From assembly GCF_039614715.1 (NCBI RefSeq), contig NZ_CP154857.1, forward strand, positions 620,001-684,000: a stretch of 64,000 nucleotides of DNA. Direction: 5' to 3'. A program made the position numbers and the translations under genes. Positions 52,415-61,167 of the stretch are shown here, in pieces (positions within the stretch are counted from its first letter, which is position 1; the number at the start of each line of letters is the position of its first letter). The stretch is from Microbacterium sp. AZCO (lineage in GTDB: Bacteria; Actinomycetota; Actinomycetes; Actinomycetales; Microbacteriaceae). Under the pieces are notes generated by a model that saw only the letters and a list, made by a program, of their open reading frames with translations, was not told the origin of the DNA and did not search any database.

Positions 52415-53455
52415 ATGTCTCTCTTCGGCGTTGGCTCGGCCGTTTCATCGGCGAGCACCGACACGAGTCCCACACCCGCGCCCGTGCAGCACCCGTCTGC
52501 CCCCATCCCCGTCCTCGGCGCGCCGCTCGGCAGCAGCCTTCGCGTCCCGCTCGGCGAGGGCGGTCCGCGCATCTTCCCCCTCATCCTCGGTGCCGCCGAA
52601 TTCGGGTGGAACGTCGACCTCGAGTCGAGCCACGACATCCTCGACGCCTACGCAGAGCTCGGCGGCAACGCGGTCCACACGGCCGACAGCTTCTCGGGCG
52701 GCCGCAGCGAGCACATCATCGGGCAGTGGCTGAGCTCGCGCGGGGTGCGCGACGAGGTCGTGCTCGGCGTCCGCGTCGGCGGCCACCCCGATAACCCGGG
52801 GCTCGGCCCCGTCAACCTCGTGCGCGCGGTCGAGGCATCCCTCACCCGCCTGGGCACGGATCGCATCGACGTGCTGTACCTCGACGCCGTCGCCGACGGC
52901 GCGACGGCTCTCGAAGACACGCTCGCGACGGCCGAGTGGCTCATCGAGGCCGGCAAGGCCCGCGCGCTCGGGGCGATGGGCTACACGGCGGCCCAGCTCG
53001 TCGAGGCCCGCATCTTCGCGTCGGCGGGCTACCCCCGCATCACGGTGCTCGACGTGCCCTTCAACATCCTCCGCCGCCACGAGTTCGACTCCGACCTGCG
53101 ACTCGTCGCCGGCGCGCAGGGCATGGGGTTCACGCCGTCGCACGCGCTCGAGCACGGCTTCCTGTCGGGCCGGCACCGCACCCGCACGCGCGGCAGCCTC
53201 TCGGTGCGCGGCGCACAGCTCGCCGCGAGCCTCAACCGCCGCGGCACCCGCACGCTGCGCGCGCTCGACGCCGTCGGCAGTGAGCTCGGGGTTCCGGATG
53301 CCGCGGTCGCGGTGGCCTGGCTGCTCGCCCAGAAGCTCGTGACGGCCCCGATCGTCAACGCGTACGCACCCGCGCACGTCGAGGAGCTCGTTCAGGGCGT
53401 GGGCGTTCGGCTGAGCCGCGGTCAGCTCTCCGACATCGCCCGCGCGTCCGAGTAG
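52415..53455 (+). CDS. Aldo-keto reductase-like protein lacking the catalytic tetrad
   Basis: A 346-residue protein with a clear AKR fold after a 45-residue Pro/Ala-rich N-terminus: LGTDRIDVLYLDAV, RALGAMGYTAAQL, and VAVAWLLAQKLVTAPIV. All four AKR catalytic positions differ: Asp to His88 and Tyr to Phe93 (in VHTADSF), Lys to Arg120 (in GVRVGG) and His to Asp157 (in LYLDAV). The authentic AKR at 23798 in this window keeps Asp, Tyr, Lys and His. Classical reductase activity is therefore unlikely. The frame is intact. The ATG at 52415 follows GAGGGGG. Confidence 0.88.
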   Translation: MSLFGVGSAVSSASTDTSPTPAPVQHPSAPIPVLGAPLGSSLRVPLGEGGPRIFPLILGAAEFGWNVDLESSHDILDAYAELGGNAVHTADSFSGGRSEHIIGQWLSSRGVRDEVVLGVRVGGHPDNPGLGPVNLVRAVEASLTRLGTDRIDVLYLDAVADGATALEDTLATAEWLIEAGKARALGAMGYTAAQLVEARIFASAGYPRITVLDVPFNILRRHEFDSDLRLVAGAQGMGFTPSHALEHGFLSGRHRTRTRGSLSVRGAQLAASLNRRGTRTLRALDAVGSELGVPDAAVAVAWLLAQKLVTAPIVNAYAPAHVEELVQGVGVRLSRGQLSDIARASE

Positions 53456-53533
53456 AGCGGGTCGCCGCACCGCCCTGTCGTAGGGTGGAGAGGTGCCCAC
53501 CGGACACTCCGACCCCCGACGAAGCGAGCGTGC

Positions 53534-54139
53534 GTGACGCACTACATCTACCTCGTGCGGCACGGTGAGCATCAGGATGCCGAGCACGGCCTCGTCGACG
53601 GGAAGCTGTCGCCGCGGGGTCGCCGCCAGGCATCCCTCATCGCCGACCGGCTCTCCGGAGTGCCGCTCGACGCCGTCTGGCACTCCCCGCTCGAGCGGGC
53701 TGCCCAGACGGCGCGCGCCGTCGCCGACCGGCTGCCGTCGGTGTCACCCGAGCCGACGGCGCTGCTGTTCGACTGCGTCCCCACGGGCATGACTCCCGAG
53801 ACCCCGGCCGTCTTCGAGCCCTTCTTCGGTGCCATCACGGAGGCCGAGATCGACGCCGGACGCGCGCAGATGGCCGACGCGGTCGGAGAGTTCCTCGTGC
53901 GCAAGCCCGGCGAGGTGCACGAGCTGCTCATCACGCACAACTTCGTCATCGCCTGGTTCGTGCGCGAGGTGCTGCAGGCCCCGGACTGGCGCTGGATGAC
54001 GCTGAATCAGGCGCACTGCGGCCTCACGGTGCTCGCCCAGAAGCAGGGCCGGCCCTGGACCCTGCTCGCCCACAACGACCTCGCGCACCTGCCGGTCGAG
54101 CTTCGCACGGGCCTGCCCGAGCAGTATCCGTTCTTCTAG
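53534..54139 (+). CDS. Histidine phosphatase family protein
   Basis: A 201-residue phosphoglycerate-mutase-like phosphatase: nucleophile motif LVRHGEHQ, HSPLERAAQTARAV and the second His in LITHNF. Similar small members dephosphorylate sugars, nucleotides or small metabolites; the substrate is unknown. GTG start at 53534. Confidence 0.92.
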   Translation: MTHYIYLVRHGEHQDAEHGLVDGKLSPRGRRQASLIADRLSGVPLDAVWHSPLERAAQTARAVADRLPSVSPEPTALLFDCVPTGMTPETPAVFEPFFGAITEAEIDAGRAQMADAVGEFLVRKPGEVHELLITHNFVIAWFVREVLQAPDWRWMTLNQAHCGLTVLAQKQGRPWTLLAHNDLAHLPVELRTGLPEQYPFF

Positions 54140-54183
54140 CTCCGGCCCGCCCTCGCGCGGCTGTGCGGGTCCAGGATGGAGGC

Positions 54184-55143
54184 ATGGCCAGACACTGGAT
54201 CGCGACGGATTTCGGCGACCTCGACGTGCTGCGGCTCGTCGACTACGACGCACCGGCTCCAGGCCCGGGCGAGGTGACGATCGCCGTGCGCGCCGCCGGT
54301 GTCAACCCCGCCGACTACAAGCACATCCGCAGCGCCCGCGCGCCGGGTGCGGAGGAGCTCCCCATCCCGATCGGGTACGAGGTCGCGGGCGTCGTGACCG
54401 CCCTGGGCTCCGCAGACGACGGTGAGGGCACGACCCGGATCGGGTCCGGCGATGTCGCCGTCGGCGACGAGGTCATCGCCTTCCGCGTAGCGGGAGGCTA
54501 TGCGAGCGAGCTCACGGTCCCCGCGCGCGACGTCTTCACGAAGCCCGCCGCCCTGCCGTTCCCCGAAGCGGCCAACCTGCTCCTCGCGGGGGCGACGGCG
54601 GCGGAGATGCTGCACGTCACCGGCGTGGCGGCCGGCGAGACGATCCTCGTGCACGGCGCGTCCGGGGCCGTCGGTGTCAGCGTCCTCCAGCAGGCGCGAC
54701 GGATCGGGGCGCGTGCGATCGGCACGGCGAGCCGCAGCAGCTTCGAGGTCGTCGAGCAGTTCGGCGGCATCCCGGTCGAGTACGGCGGCGGGCTCGCAGA
54801 TCGGGTTCGGGATGCCGCGCCCGCGGGCATCGACGCCGCCCTCGACTGCGTCGGCACCGACGAGGCGGTCGACGTCTCGCTCGAGCTCGTCGCCGACCGG
54901 TCGCGCATCGTCACGATCGTGGCCGGGCAGCGTGCGCAGTCGGACGGCTTCCGGATCATCGGCGGCGCCATGCCGGACAGCAAGCGGTTCCGCGACGAGG
55001 TGCGCGCAGACCTCGTGCGCCTCGCGGGTGAGGGAGCGCTCGTCGTGCCGATGGCCCGGACGTATCCGCTCGACGAGGCCGTCACGGCCCTGGAGTACGT
55101 GCGCAGCGGTCACCCGGGCGGGAAGGTCGCGCTCATCCCGTGA
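54184..55143 (+). CDS. NADP-dependent quinone oxidoreductase
   Basis: A 319-residue medium-chain reductase of the quinone oxidoreductase type: PGPGEVTIAVRAAGVNPADYK, the cofactor loop GASGAVGVSVLQQARRIGA, no zinc-ligand Cys. It should reduce quinones or enones with NADPH. The start at ATG 54184 is behind GGAGG. Confidence 0.92.
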   Translation: MARHWIATDFGDLDVLRLVDYDAPAPGPGEVTIAVRAAGVNPADYKHIRSARAPGAEELPIPIGYEVAGVVTALGSADDGEGTTRIGSGDVAVGDEVIAFRVAGGYASELTVPARDVFTKPAALPFPEAANLLLAGATAAEMLHVTGVAAGETILVHGASGAVGVSVLQQARRIGARAIGTASRSSFEVVEQFGGIPVEYGGGLADRVRDAAPAGIDAALDCVGTDEAVDVSLELVADRSRIVTIVAGQRAQSDGFRIIGGAMPDSKRFRDEVRADLVRLAGEGALVVPMARTYPLDEAVTALEYVRSGHPGGKVALIP

Positions 55144-55152
55144 CCCGGACCG

Positions 55153-55644
55153 CTAGAGCTGCTCGTCGCCCTCGAAACTGAGCCGCAGGCCGTACCAGCG
55201 CGTCGCGTTCGGGTTGTCGTTGTAGGGCTTGATCTCGGTGAACCCCGCGCTCGCGTACAGGCCGCCCGCGGCCTCGAGGGTGTGGTGGGTGTCGAGCACG
55301 AGCTCCTGGGCGCCCCACGCGCGGGCGCGCCGCTCGAGGTCGTCGAGCAGCAGGCGCCCCCACCCGCGGCCGCGCGTCTCGGGCCGCAGATACAGGTGCT
55401 TCACTTCGTAGCGTGCGCCGTACGGGCCGTCGGCGACGCGGCGGATGCCGCCGCACCCGACGGCCAGATCGCCGTCGTCGAACAGCACGAGGAAGACGCC
55501 GTCGGGCGGCGTGAACGTCTCGACCGACGGGAACACCGTCGTGTAGGCGTTGCCCGGGAACGTCTGGGCGCGCAGCGCGAAGTACTCGGTGAGGAGACCT
55601 CGGGCGACGCGGTCGTCGACGGGCACGGCACGCAGTTCGACCAT
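55153..55644 (-). CDS. GNAT-family N-acetyltransferase
   Basis: A 163-residue acetyltransferase with the acetyl-CoA loop ETRGRGWGRLLLDDL and the late GFTEIKPYNDNPNATRWY segment. Substrate unknown. The ATG at 55644 is chosen because TAGGCT lies 7 bases before it. Confidence 0.9.
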   Translation of the reverse strand: MVELRAVPVDDRVARGLLTEYFALRAQTFPGNAYTTVFPSVETFTPPDGVFLVLFDDGDLAVGCGGIRRVADGPYGARYEVKHLYLRPETRGRGWGRLLLDDLERRARAWGAQELVLDTHHTLEAAGGLYASAGFTEIKPYNDNPNATRWYGLRLSFEGDEQL

Positions 55645-55657
55645 GCCGTCGAGCCTA
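55645..55657 (-). promoter_or_regulatory. Leaderless promoter of the GNAT gene
   Basis: On the minus strand TAGGCT (55657-55652), 7 bases, then ATG at 55644. Confidence 0.6.
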
Positions 55658-55687
55658 TCCGCGGGCACCCGCGCGAGGGCGCGCGTC

Positions 55688-55699
55688 TAGGCTTGACGC
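55688..55699 (+). promoter_or_regulatory. Leaderless promoter of dapB
   Basis: TAGGCT (55688-55693), 6 bases, then ATG at 55700. Confidence 0.6.
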
Positions 55700-56512
55700 A
55701 TGACGACGCGCGTGGCCCTCGTGGGCGGCACCGGCAAGCTGGGCGGGATCATCCGCGAAGTGGTCGAGGCCGAGCCGGGCTTCGAGCTCGTCGCGATCCT
55801 GTCGTCGAAGTCGCCGCTGAGCGACCTCGACGGAGCGGATCTCGTCGTGGATGCCTCGACGCCTGCAATCTCGATCGACGTCGTGCGGGCGGCCATCGAG
55901 CGGGGCCAGAACGTGCTCGTGGGCACCTCGGGCTGGTCGGCGGAGCGGATCGCCCTGGTCCGGCCGCTCGCGAAGGCCGCCGGGACCGGCGCCGTCTTCA
56001 TCCCCAACTTCTCGCTCGGCTCCGTCATCGGCTCCGCGCTCGCGGCCGCCGCGGCGCCCTTCTTCCCGTCGATCGAGATCATCGAGGCGCACCGCGAGAC
56101 CAAGATCGACTCGCCGAGCGGCACCGCCGTGCGCACGGCCGAGCTCATCGGAGCCGCACGTGCCTCGGTAGGCCCGGTCGAGTCGCCGCACGTGGATCAG
56201 CGGGCGCGTGGACAGCAGGTCGCGAGCGTCCCCATCCACTCCCTCCGGCGTCCCGGCGTCATCGCGCGCCAGGAGACCATCCTCTCCGGGCCGGGGGAGT
56301 CGATCACGATCGTCCACGACACGATCGAGCCGGCCCTCGCCTACGGACCCGGGATCCGCCTCGCGCTCGCGGCGGCGCGTGATGCGCAGGGCGTCGTCGT
56401 GGGGCTCGACAGCTTCATCGAGCTGGGCGTGCGGTCGCCCGGCACGGGCGACGACACCCCCGTCGAGGAGTCGGGTGTGCCCGGCCAGGTGGCGCGGGCC
56501 ACGAGCGCGTGA
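55700..56512 (+). CDS. dapB: 4-hydroxy-tetrahydrodipicolinate reductase
   Basis: A 270-residue enzyme of lysine and diaminopimelate synthesis, reducing HTPA to tetrahydrodipicolinate. The nucleotide loop is VGGTGKLGG, and the substrate site has IIEAHRETKIDSPSGTA (usual ELHHxxKxDAPSGTA). The second position of the HH pair is Arg here, so identity rests on the loop plus the KIDSPSGTA motif and on dapA about 6 kb downstream. The stop overlaps the next GTG. Confidence 0.9.
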   Translation: MTTRVALVGGTGKLGGIIREVVEAEPGFELVAILSSKSPLSDLDGADLVVDASTPAISIDVVRAAIERGQNVLVGTSGWSAERIALVRPLAKAAGTGAVFIPNFSLGSVIGSALAAAAAPFFPSIEIIEAHRETKIDSPSGTAVRTAELIGAARASVGPVESPHVDQRARGQQVASVPIHSLRRPGVIARQETILSGPGESITIVHDTIEPALAYGPGIRLALAAARDAQGVVVGLDSFIELGVRSPGTGDDTPVEESGVPGQVARATSA

Positions 56513-56961
56513 GCGCGCGCATCGGCGTCGCCGTCATGGCGGTGCTGCTGGTGCTGTACATCGTGCTCGTCGGGCAGCGCGGCTGGCTCCTCGTCACGAG
56601 CGGCGAGCCGATCGGCGTCGCGATGGGGGTGGCCCTCTTCGTGCTGCCGGTCATCGCGGTGTGGGCGCTGGGGCGCGAGCTGTGGTTCGGTGTGCGCGCC
56701 GAGCAGCTCGGTCGCCGGCTCGAGGCGGAGCACGCGCTGCCCGACCAGGAGGTCTCGGTGCGGCCCAGCGGGCGTGTCATCCGAGAAGACGGGGATGCCG
56801 TCTTCCCGGCGTTCGCCGCCGAGGTCGACGCGCACCCGGAGGACTGGCGCGCCTGGTACCGGCTCGGCCTCGCGTACGACGCGGCCGGCGACCGTCGCCG
56901 AGCGCGGGGCGCGGTGCGCAAGGCCATCGCTCTCGAGACGGCGGAGCGCCGCTCGGCCTGA
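56509..56961 (+). CDS. Membrane protein with TPR-like C-terminus
   Basis: A 150-residue protein with two transmembrane helices (about 5-25 and 36-55) and a cytoplasmic C-terminal part with a single TPR-like unit (WRAWYRLGLAYDAAGDRRRAR). Function unknown. The GTG overlaps the dapB stop, so the two are translated together. Confidence 0.88.
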   Translation: MSARIGVAVMAVLLVLYIVLVGQRGWLLVTSGEPIGVAMGVALFVLPVIAVWALGRELWFGVRAEQLGRRLEAEHALPDQEVSVRPSGRVIREDGDAVFPAFAAEVDAHPEDWRAWYRLGLAYDAAGDRRRARGAVRKAIALETAERRSA

Positions 56962-56990
56962 GCGGGGGGCGCGGGCACGGCGCCGCGGCC

Positions 56991-57102
56991 TGCCTGCCGC
57001 CGGCGCGGGGCGACGCCGGAGCAGCCTGCCACCGGAGCAGCCCGCCGTCCTGATCGGCCTACCGCCCGAGCGGACTACCGCCGGAGCGGCCTACCGCCCG
57101 AT
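56991..57102. repeat. Degenerate 16-bp tandem repeats
   Basis: About six degenerate copies of a 16-bp unit close to GGCCTACCGCCGGAGC; the last three (57055-57102) are the best preserved. The array runs into the 3' end of the minus-strand epimerase gene and encodes its last residues and stop. Confidence 0.65.
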
Positions 57103-58017
57103 CACGAGCGAGTGCGGCTCTGCCGCCGGCACAGACGCTGCCACGGCATCCTCCACCGTCGTATGCCGGAAGGAGAATCCGGATGCCTCGAGCACCGTCG
57201 GGCGCACGTCGGCGTCCGTCGTGAGCAGGGCCTCCGTCGCATCGGCTCCGAGGGCGAGGCGCAGCCCCCACTCCGGCGCGCGCAGAAGGTACGGGCGGTT
57301 CAGGCGTCGCGCGAGAGCGAAGCCCAGGTCGTTCGCGTGGGCGCGCGTCGGTCCCGTGAGGTTCACGGGACCCTCGACCTCCGTCTCGATGACATGCCGG
57401 ATCGCGGCGATCTCGTCGTCGAGTGAGATCCACGGCCAGATCTGGGTTCCCGGGCCGATCGGTCCGCTCGCGCCGAGCTTCGTCAGCACGATGAGCGGCT
57501 TGAGCACTCCCTCGGGGTGCACTATCGGCGCGGTGCGCAGCAGCACGACCCGCGCCGACGAGCCGGCCGCGCGGGCCGCGCCCTCCCACTCGCCGCAGAG
57601 GTCGGCGAGGAACGACTCGCCGCGTGGCGAGCGCTCGGTCTGCACGCCGCGCGGCGTCGCCCCGTAGTAGCCGACGGCCGACGCCGAGACGAAGGCCGGC
57701 GCGTCCGCTCCGAGCTCGCGGACGGCTCGCGCCAGCACCTGCGTCGGCGTGATGCGCGACCACACGAGGGTGTGCTTGTACGACGACGTCCACGGGAACC
57801 GGCCGATGCTCGCGCCGTTGAGCCCCACGAGCGCGTCAGCGCCCTCGAGGACCGCCGGGTCGAGCGGCTCGCCCTCCGTCAGCCACTCGACCTCGTCGGC
57901 GCTGCGGGCCGCTCGCCGCACGAGCGTCGTCACCGCGACGCCGTCGGCGCGCAGGCTGTCGGCGAGCGCCGAGCCGATGAAGCCCGACGCTCCCGCGATG
58001 ACGACGCGGCGCGGCAT
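57091..58017 (-). CDS. TIGR01777-family NAD-dependent epimerase
   Basis: A 308-residue extended-SDR-like protein of the YfcH/SulA group: VVIAGASGFIGSALADSL, VSASAVGYYG (Tyr of the active site) and a C-terminal DUF1731-type segment (LLRAPEWGLRLALG). Function unknown. The start at 58017 is 16 bases after the OsmC stop. The final codons lie in a tandem repeat. Confidence 0.91.
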   Translation of the reverse strand: MPRRVVIAGASGFIGSALADSLRADGVAVTTLVRRAARSADEVEWLTEGEPLDPAVLEGADALVGLNGASIGRFPWTSSYKHTLVWSRITPTQVLARAVRELGADAPAFVSASAVGYYGATPRGVQTERSPRGESFLADLCGEWEGAARAAGSSARVVLLRTAPIVHPEGVLKPLIVLTKLGASGPIGPGTQIWPWISLDDEIAAIRHVIETEVEGPVNLTGPTRAHANDLGFALARRLNRPYLLRAPEWGLRLALGADATEALLTTDADVRPTVLEASGFSFRHTTVEDAVAASVPAAEPHSLVIGR

Positions 58018-58033
58018 CCTCTCCCCGGAGGGG

Positions 58034-58459
58034 TCAGGCAAGCGACGCCTCGAGCGTGATCTCGATGCCCGCGAGCGCCTGCGACACGGGGCATCCCTTC
58101 TTCGCCTCTTCGGCGAGCGTCGCGAAGTCCTCGGGGCTGAGGCCCGGCACGACGGCCTCGACGTTGAGGTGGCTGCCGGCGATGCCCTTGCCGGGGATGA
58201 ACGTGACGGATGCGGTCGTCTCGATGCTCTCCGGCGGCGTGCCGTTCTGGGCGAGAGCGTTCGACAGGGCCATCGAGAAGCACGAGGAGTGGGCCGCCGC
58301 GATCAGCTCCTCGGGCGTCGTGACCGACGTCGAGCCTTCGCTGCGGGCCTTCCAGTTGACCGGGAAGGGGCCCTGGTTCGAGCTCTCGAGGGCGACCTCT
58401 CCGGATCCCTCCGTGAGGCTCCCCTTCCACGAGGTGCTGGCTTCGCTCGTTACGCTCAT
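58034..58459 (-). CDS. OsmC-family hydroperoxide reductase
   Basis: A 141-residue peroxiredoxin of the OsmC/Ohr superfamily. The peroxidatic Cys60 lies in AAHSSCFSMAL and the resolving Cys123 in KKGCPVSQAL. It reduces organic hydroperoxides with dithiol cofactors. It is followed by the epimerase gene and preceded on the same strand by DUF4395 and a thioredoxin-like gene. Confidence 0.93.
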   Translation of the reverse strand: MSVTSEASTSWKGSLTEGSGEVALESSNQGPFPVNWKARSEGSTSVTTPEELIAAAHSSCFSMALSNALAQNGTPPESIETTASVTFIPGKGIAGSHLNVEAVVPGLSPEDFATLAEEAKKGCPVSQALAGIEITLEASLA

Positions 58460-58561
58460 CGTTTCCTCCGTGTCGGCGGAGGCTCTCGGACGGCCTCCGC
58501 GGTCAGCCTAACGGCCGGTCCGACACGAGGGAACGGCTTGACGGCCCTCGTCGGGCGACGC

Positions 58562-59098
58562 TCAGACGGCGACGGGACGCTGGCGGCCGACGACGCCGGC
58601 GCGCTGCAGCAGGAGATACATCTGGCACCCGAGGCACAGACCGAAAGCGGCGTTCAGGAAGGCCGCGACGAACGCCAGCCCGGCGGCGATCGGCAGCGCC
58701 CACGGCACTCCGGCCAGCTGGAGCACGAGCCCGATCCCGACGACGACGAGGCCGACGCCCTGCGCGAAGCGCGGCGGGCGCGGGTCTTCCAGCTCGCTCG
58801 GAGGCGCGAGGCGCGGCTGCACCACGGCGCGGAACAGCGCGCCCCACGGTGCCGTCCGCGGCGAGAGGACGCCCCACAGGAAGAGGAGCGCCGTGACGAG
58901 CAGCAGGAGGAAGGCCGGGTCGAGGAAGCGCTCCGCCACCGACGCCTGGGCGAGCGCCCACGTGCCGTCGGCATCCTGCTGGGTCGAGAGGCCCGTGAGG
59001 CCGAGCAGCACGTCGACGAGGAGCAGGAGCGCCGTGATGCCGGCGGCGAAGCGCGGTCCGCGCGGGTCGATGCCCTTCGGACCGGAGCTGCTAGACAT
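58562..59098 (-). CDS. DUF4395 membrane protein
   Basis: A 178-residue membrane protein with four predicted helices and the family segments DPRGPRFAAG near the start and DPRPPRFAQG before the third helix. A C-x2-C pair in FGLCLGCQMYL faces the end of the last helix. It overlaps the thioredoxin-like gene by 8 bases, so the two are cotranslated; a thiol redox partnership is likely. Confidence 0.88.
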   Translation of the reverse strand: MSSSSGPKGIDPRGPRFAAGITALLLLVDVLLGLTGLSTQQDADGTWALAQASVAERFLDPAFLLLLVTALLFLWGVLSPRTAPWGALFRAVVQPRLAPPSELEDPRPPRFAQGVGLVVVGIGLVLQLAGVPWALPIAAGLAFVAAFLNAAFGLCLGCQMYLLLQRAGVVGRQRPVAV

Positions 59099-59528
59099 TG
59101 GCGGCCTCTTCTGTGAGTCGGTTGAGCTCGAGCTCGAGCACATGCCGGTTGGGCACGCCGCCGAACCGGGTCTGCACGACGCCGTCGCCGTCGAGGATGA
59201 GCGTCGTGGGCGTCTGGAGGACGTGGAAGTGCTTCGCGATGTCGGGCCGGTGCGTGAGGTCGACGTCGAGGTGCCGCACGCCGGGGTGCTCGTCGGCGAG
59301 GGCCGAGAGCCGGCGGTGGACACCGGGACACCGCGCGCACAGCTCGGTGCTGAACTGCAGGAGCGTGGCGACCTCGCCGAGCCCGTCGGCACCGAGTCGC
59401 TCGGGCTGGACCACCTCGTGCGCGATGTGACGCTGCGGGCGATTCTGCCGCCAGCGGAGGAAGGCGCCGAGCGCGATCGTCGCCGTCAGGAGGACGGCGA
59501 GCACGATCAGAGCCCCTACCAGATTCAC
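59091..59528 (-). CDS. Membrane-anchored thioredoxin-like protein
   Basis: A 145-residue protein with one N-terminal transmembrane helix (about 4-25) and a thioredoxin fold. The active site is C-A-R-C (Cys64, Cys67) in STELCARCPG, unlike the usual CGPC, and the cis-Pro region is LQTPTTLIL. It probably reduces or oxidises thiols on the outer or inner face of the membrane. GTG start at 59528. Confidence 0.88.
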   Translation of the reverse strand: MNLVGALIVLAVLLTATIALGAFLRWRQNRPQRHIAHEVVQPERLGADGLGEVATLLQFSTELCARCPGVHRRLSALADEHPGVRHLDVDLTHRPDIAKHFHVLQTPTTLILDGDGVVQTRFGGVPNRHVLELELNRLTEEAANV

Positions 59529-59608
59529 AACTGAACAGAGTAACCCCTTCCACCTGAATGGATCCCGCGCGCGCCTCGTGTGACGTCGGGCGCGTAACAA
59601 ACGATCGG

Positions 59609-59621
59609 TAGGGTGGCAGGC
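59609..59621 (+). promoter_or_regulatory. Leaderless promoter of thyX
   Basis: TAGGGT (59609-59614), 7 bases, then GTG at 59622. Confidence 0.6.
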
Positions 59622-60365
59622 GTGAGCGACGCCGCAGACACCCCCGAGATCGAATTCCGAAGCGATGTGACCGTCGAGCTGGTGCGCGCCAGCGCTTCCG
59701 ACTCGGACGTGCTGTTCGCGGCCCGCGTCTCGACGCAGGGCGAGCAGACCCTGGATGCCGCCGCGTCGGGAACCGAGGCGAGCGCCAAGGATCGCGGGCT
59801 CATCAACTACCTCATGCGCGACCGCCACGGCTCGCCCTTCGAGCACAACTCGATGACCTTCTACGTGCAGGCGCCGATCTTCGTCTTCCGCGAGTTCATG
59901 CGACACCGCATCGCGTCCTACAACGAGGAGTCCGGCCGCTATCGCGAGCTGCGACCGGTCTTCTACGTCCCCGGACGCGAGCGCAACCTCGTCCAGGTCG
60001 GCAAGCCCGGCGCCTACGAGTTCCTCCCCGGCACGGACGAGCAGTCGCAGCTCGTCGACGAGACGACGCGCGCCGCATCCATCCACGCCTTCGAGGCCTA
60101 CCAGCGGATGCTCGCCGCCGGGGTCGCCCGCGAGGTCGCGCGCATCGTACTGCCGCTCAACATCTACTCGTCCATGTACGTCACACTGAACGCGCGCTCG
60201 CTCATGAACTTCCTCTCCCTGCGCACGAAGGTCGAGGGGACGCACTTCCCGTCCTTCCCGCAGCGGGAGATCGAGATGTGCGCCGAGAAGATGGAGACGT
60301 TCTGGAGGGAGCGGATGCCGCTCACCCACGCCGCCTTCAACGCCAACGGCCGCGTCGCGCCCTGA
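59622..60365 (+). CDS. thyX: Flavin-dependent thymidylate synthase
   Basis: A 247-residue ThyX that methylates dUMP with FAD and methylene-tetrahydrofolate. The signature RHRIASYNEESGRY is complete, and the C-terminal FLSLRTKVEGTHFPSFPQREI fits the family. The start at GTG 59622 is preferred over 59613 because of the -10 spacing. The SDR gene follows 2 bases after the stop. Confidence 0.95.
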   Translation: MSDAADTPEIEFRSDVTVELVRASASDSDVLFAARVSTQGEQTLDAAASGTEASAKDRGLINYLMRDRHGSPFEHNSMTFYVQAPIFVFREFMRHRIASYNEESGRYRELRPVFYVPGRERNLVQVGKPGAYEFLPGTDEQSQLVDETTRAASIHAFEAYQRMLAAGVAREVARIVLPLNIYSSMYVTLNARSLMNFLSLRTKVEGTHFPSFPQREIEMCAEKMETFWRERMPLTHAAFNANGRVAP

Positions 60366-60367
60366 CC

Positions 60368-61132
60368 GTGCCGAAGACCGCTCTCGTCACGGGCGCCAGC
60401 TCGGGTCTCGGCGCCGAGTACGCGCGCCAGCTCGCCGCGCGCGGCGCCGACCTCGTGCTGGTGGCGCGGGACGCGCCCGCGCTGCAGAAGGGGGCGACCG
60501 AGCTGCGGTCCCGATACGGCGTCGGCGTCGAGGTGCTCGAGGCCGACCTCCTGAAGCCTCGGCAGCGCGAGAAGGTCGAGCGGCGGCTCACCGAGCCCGG
60601 CCGTCCGGTCGAGGTGCTCGTCAACAACGCCGGGTTCGGGCTCCCGCTGGACTTCGCCGGCAACGACATCGAGGCGGAGGCACGGCATCTCGCGTTGCAC
60701 GTCGAGGTGACGATGCGCCTCACGCACGCCGCGCTGCAGCCCATGCTGGCGCGGGGGAGCGGACGCATCCTGAACGTCGCCTCCGTCGCGGCGTTCATGC
60801 CGCGCTCGACCTACGGCGCGTGCAAGCGGTGGATCGTCGACTTCAGTCGCTGGGCGAACACGGAGTACGGGCCGCGGGGAGTCTCGGTCACGGCGGTCTG
60901 CCCCGGCTTCACGCACACGAACTTCCACGAGCGGATGGGCCTGAAGCCCGGCAGCGAAGGGATCGCCGACGTCCTGTGGCTGGAGGCGTCCGATGTCGTC
61001 ACGGAGTCGCTGCGCGACGCCGCCCGGGGGAAGGGCGTCTCGATCCCGTCGGCGAGGTACAAGGCGCTGACGCGGCTCGTGCGGGTTCTTCCCGACTCCG
61101 TCTCCGCCCGGCTGGGGCGTCGCGGCCGCTGA
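60368..61132 (+). CDS. Short-chain dehydrogenase/reductase
   Basis: A 254-residue classical SDR: cofactor motif VTGASSGLG, structural NNAGFG, catalytic Ser in NVASVAAFM and Tyr/Lys in STYGACKRW. Substrate unknown. The GTG at 60368 lies 2 bases after the thyX stop. Confidence 0.92.
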   Translation: MPKTALVTGASSGLGAEYARQLAARGADLVLVARDAPALQKGATELRSRYGVGVEVLEADLLKPRQREKVERRLTEPGRPVEVLVNNAGFGLPLDFAGNDIEAEARHLALHVEVTMRLTHAALQPMLARGSGRILNVASVAAFMPRSTYGACKRWIVDFSRWANTEYGPRGVSVTAVCPGFTHTNFHERMGLKPGSEGIADVLWLEASDVVTESLRDAARGKGVSIPSARYKALTRLVRVLPDSVSARLGRRGR

Positions 61133-61167
61133 CGAACGGGGGCGGCCCGCCGCGGCTCGGGGCGTCG

